This document shows, one piece after another, positions 63,913-64,000 of a stretch of 64,000 nt of DNA. A program made the position numbers and the translations under genes. Positions within the stretch are counted from its first letter, which is position 1. Each line of letters opens with the position of its first letter. The notes under the pieces were generated by a model. The model did no database searches and was not told the origin of the DNA. It saw nothing but the letters and a program-made list of their open reading frames with translations. This DNA is from Rs1 sp000416275 (GTDB taxonomy: Bacteria; Pseudomonadota; Gammaproteobacteria; Pseudomonadales; Balneatricaceae): positions 682,001 to 746,000 of the forward strand of contig OZ251574.1 of assembly GCA_965243635.1 (NCBI GenBank), in the 5' to 3' direction.

Positions 63913-64000
63913 TGTGGCGGAGAGACAAGGTTCATCGGTTTTTTTTAAGATGTAGCTGCCGGTACCTCTGGGCGTTCATGGTCAATTTTATAGAAGCTGA
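63913..64000. other. Window end, nothing recognised
   Basis: No gene or repeat is supported in the final 88 bp. Confidence 0.5.

Noticed and set aside
1..64000. tRNA, rRNA, riboswitch or CRISPR loci
   Set aside because: I looked for cloverleaf-like GGTTCGA segments, regular repeat-spacer arrays and known riboswitch cores and saw none that I could support by eye.

Overview
This 64 kb window looks like a chromosomal segment of a gammaproteobacterium. The leuS-lptE-holA block, the RapA helicase, DppABCDF-like transport genes, a CdaR-type regulator and a class III type IV pilin all point that way. TRAP transport, a pseudoazurin and a phytanoyl-CoA dioxygenase fit a marine or host-associated relative, but I cannot name the genus. 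The density of insertion sequences, miniature repeats and broken genes is high. That is typical of a genome undergoing IS expansion and decay, as in many symbionts.

Layout. 0-4.4 kb: a methyltransferase, then a compact group (pseudoazurin, a 69-aa unknown protein, orphan sdhCD) whose three promoters all carry Fur-box-like sequences, then a GNAT gene split by a miniature element. 4.5-8.0 kb: an IS66-family copy next to an IS4-family element. 8-17 kb (minus strand): a glycerate-type catabolic cluster (CdaR regulator, glycerate kinase, pyruvate kinase, TRAP subunits DctP and DctQ) invaded by a nested set of elements. 17.4-24.5 kb: housekeeping genes (zinc-ribbon protein, leuS, lptE, holA, acyl-CoA synthetase, SCP2 protein). 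25-31 kb: glycosyltransferase, rapA, GNAT, DUF4440 protein. 31-42 kb: an orphan MmgE/PrpD gene divergent from an M20 deacylase / peptide ABC transporter / amidohydrolase operon, followed by a solute-binding protein. 42-53 kb: a repeat-rich accessory region with an unknown lipoprotein pair, an autotransporter, and a gene destroyed by a three-level nest of mobile elements. 53-56 kb: thioredoxin-like protein, zinc metallopeptidase, pilin and a tiny cysteine-rich protein. 56-64 kb: IS66 copy 4, the displaced TRAP subunit DctM, a phytanoyl-CoA dioxygenase with a divergent LysR regulator, and a diguanylate cyclase.

Two results stand out. First, IS66 copies 1 and 4 (inverted, 1947 bp each) have exchanged their 8-bp target duplications. 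This shows that the roughly 50 kb between them was inverted by recombination between the two copies. The event separated dctM (58.4 kb) from dctPQ (8-9.9 kb), and a split IS4-family element marks the ancestral dctQ-dctM junction. Second, the orphan sdhC and sdhD genes lack both canonical heme b axial histidines. They sit behind a Fur-box-like promoter beside a Fur-box-preceded copper protein. I infer a possible iron-sparing respiratory module.

At least five families of small non-autonomous elements occur. They are called here A (160/208 bp, 5-bp duplications), B (about 332 bp, 9-10-bp duplications), C and D (IS5-like ends, some with TTAG duplications) and E. Element positions and duplications were read by eye. 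All functional calls come from motifs and family knowledge, with no database search.
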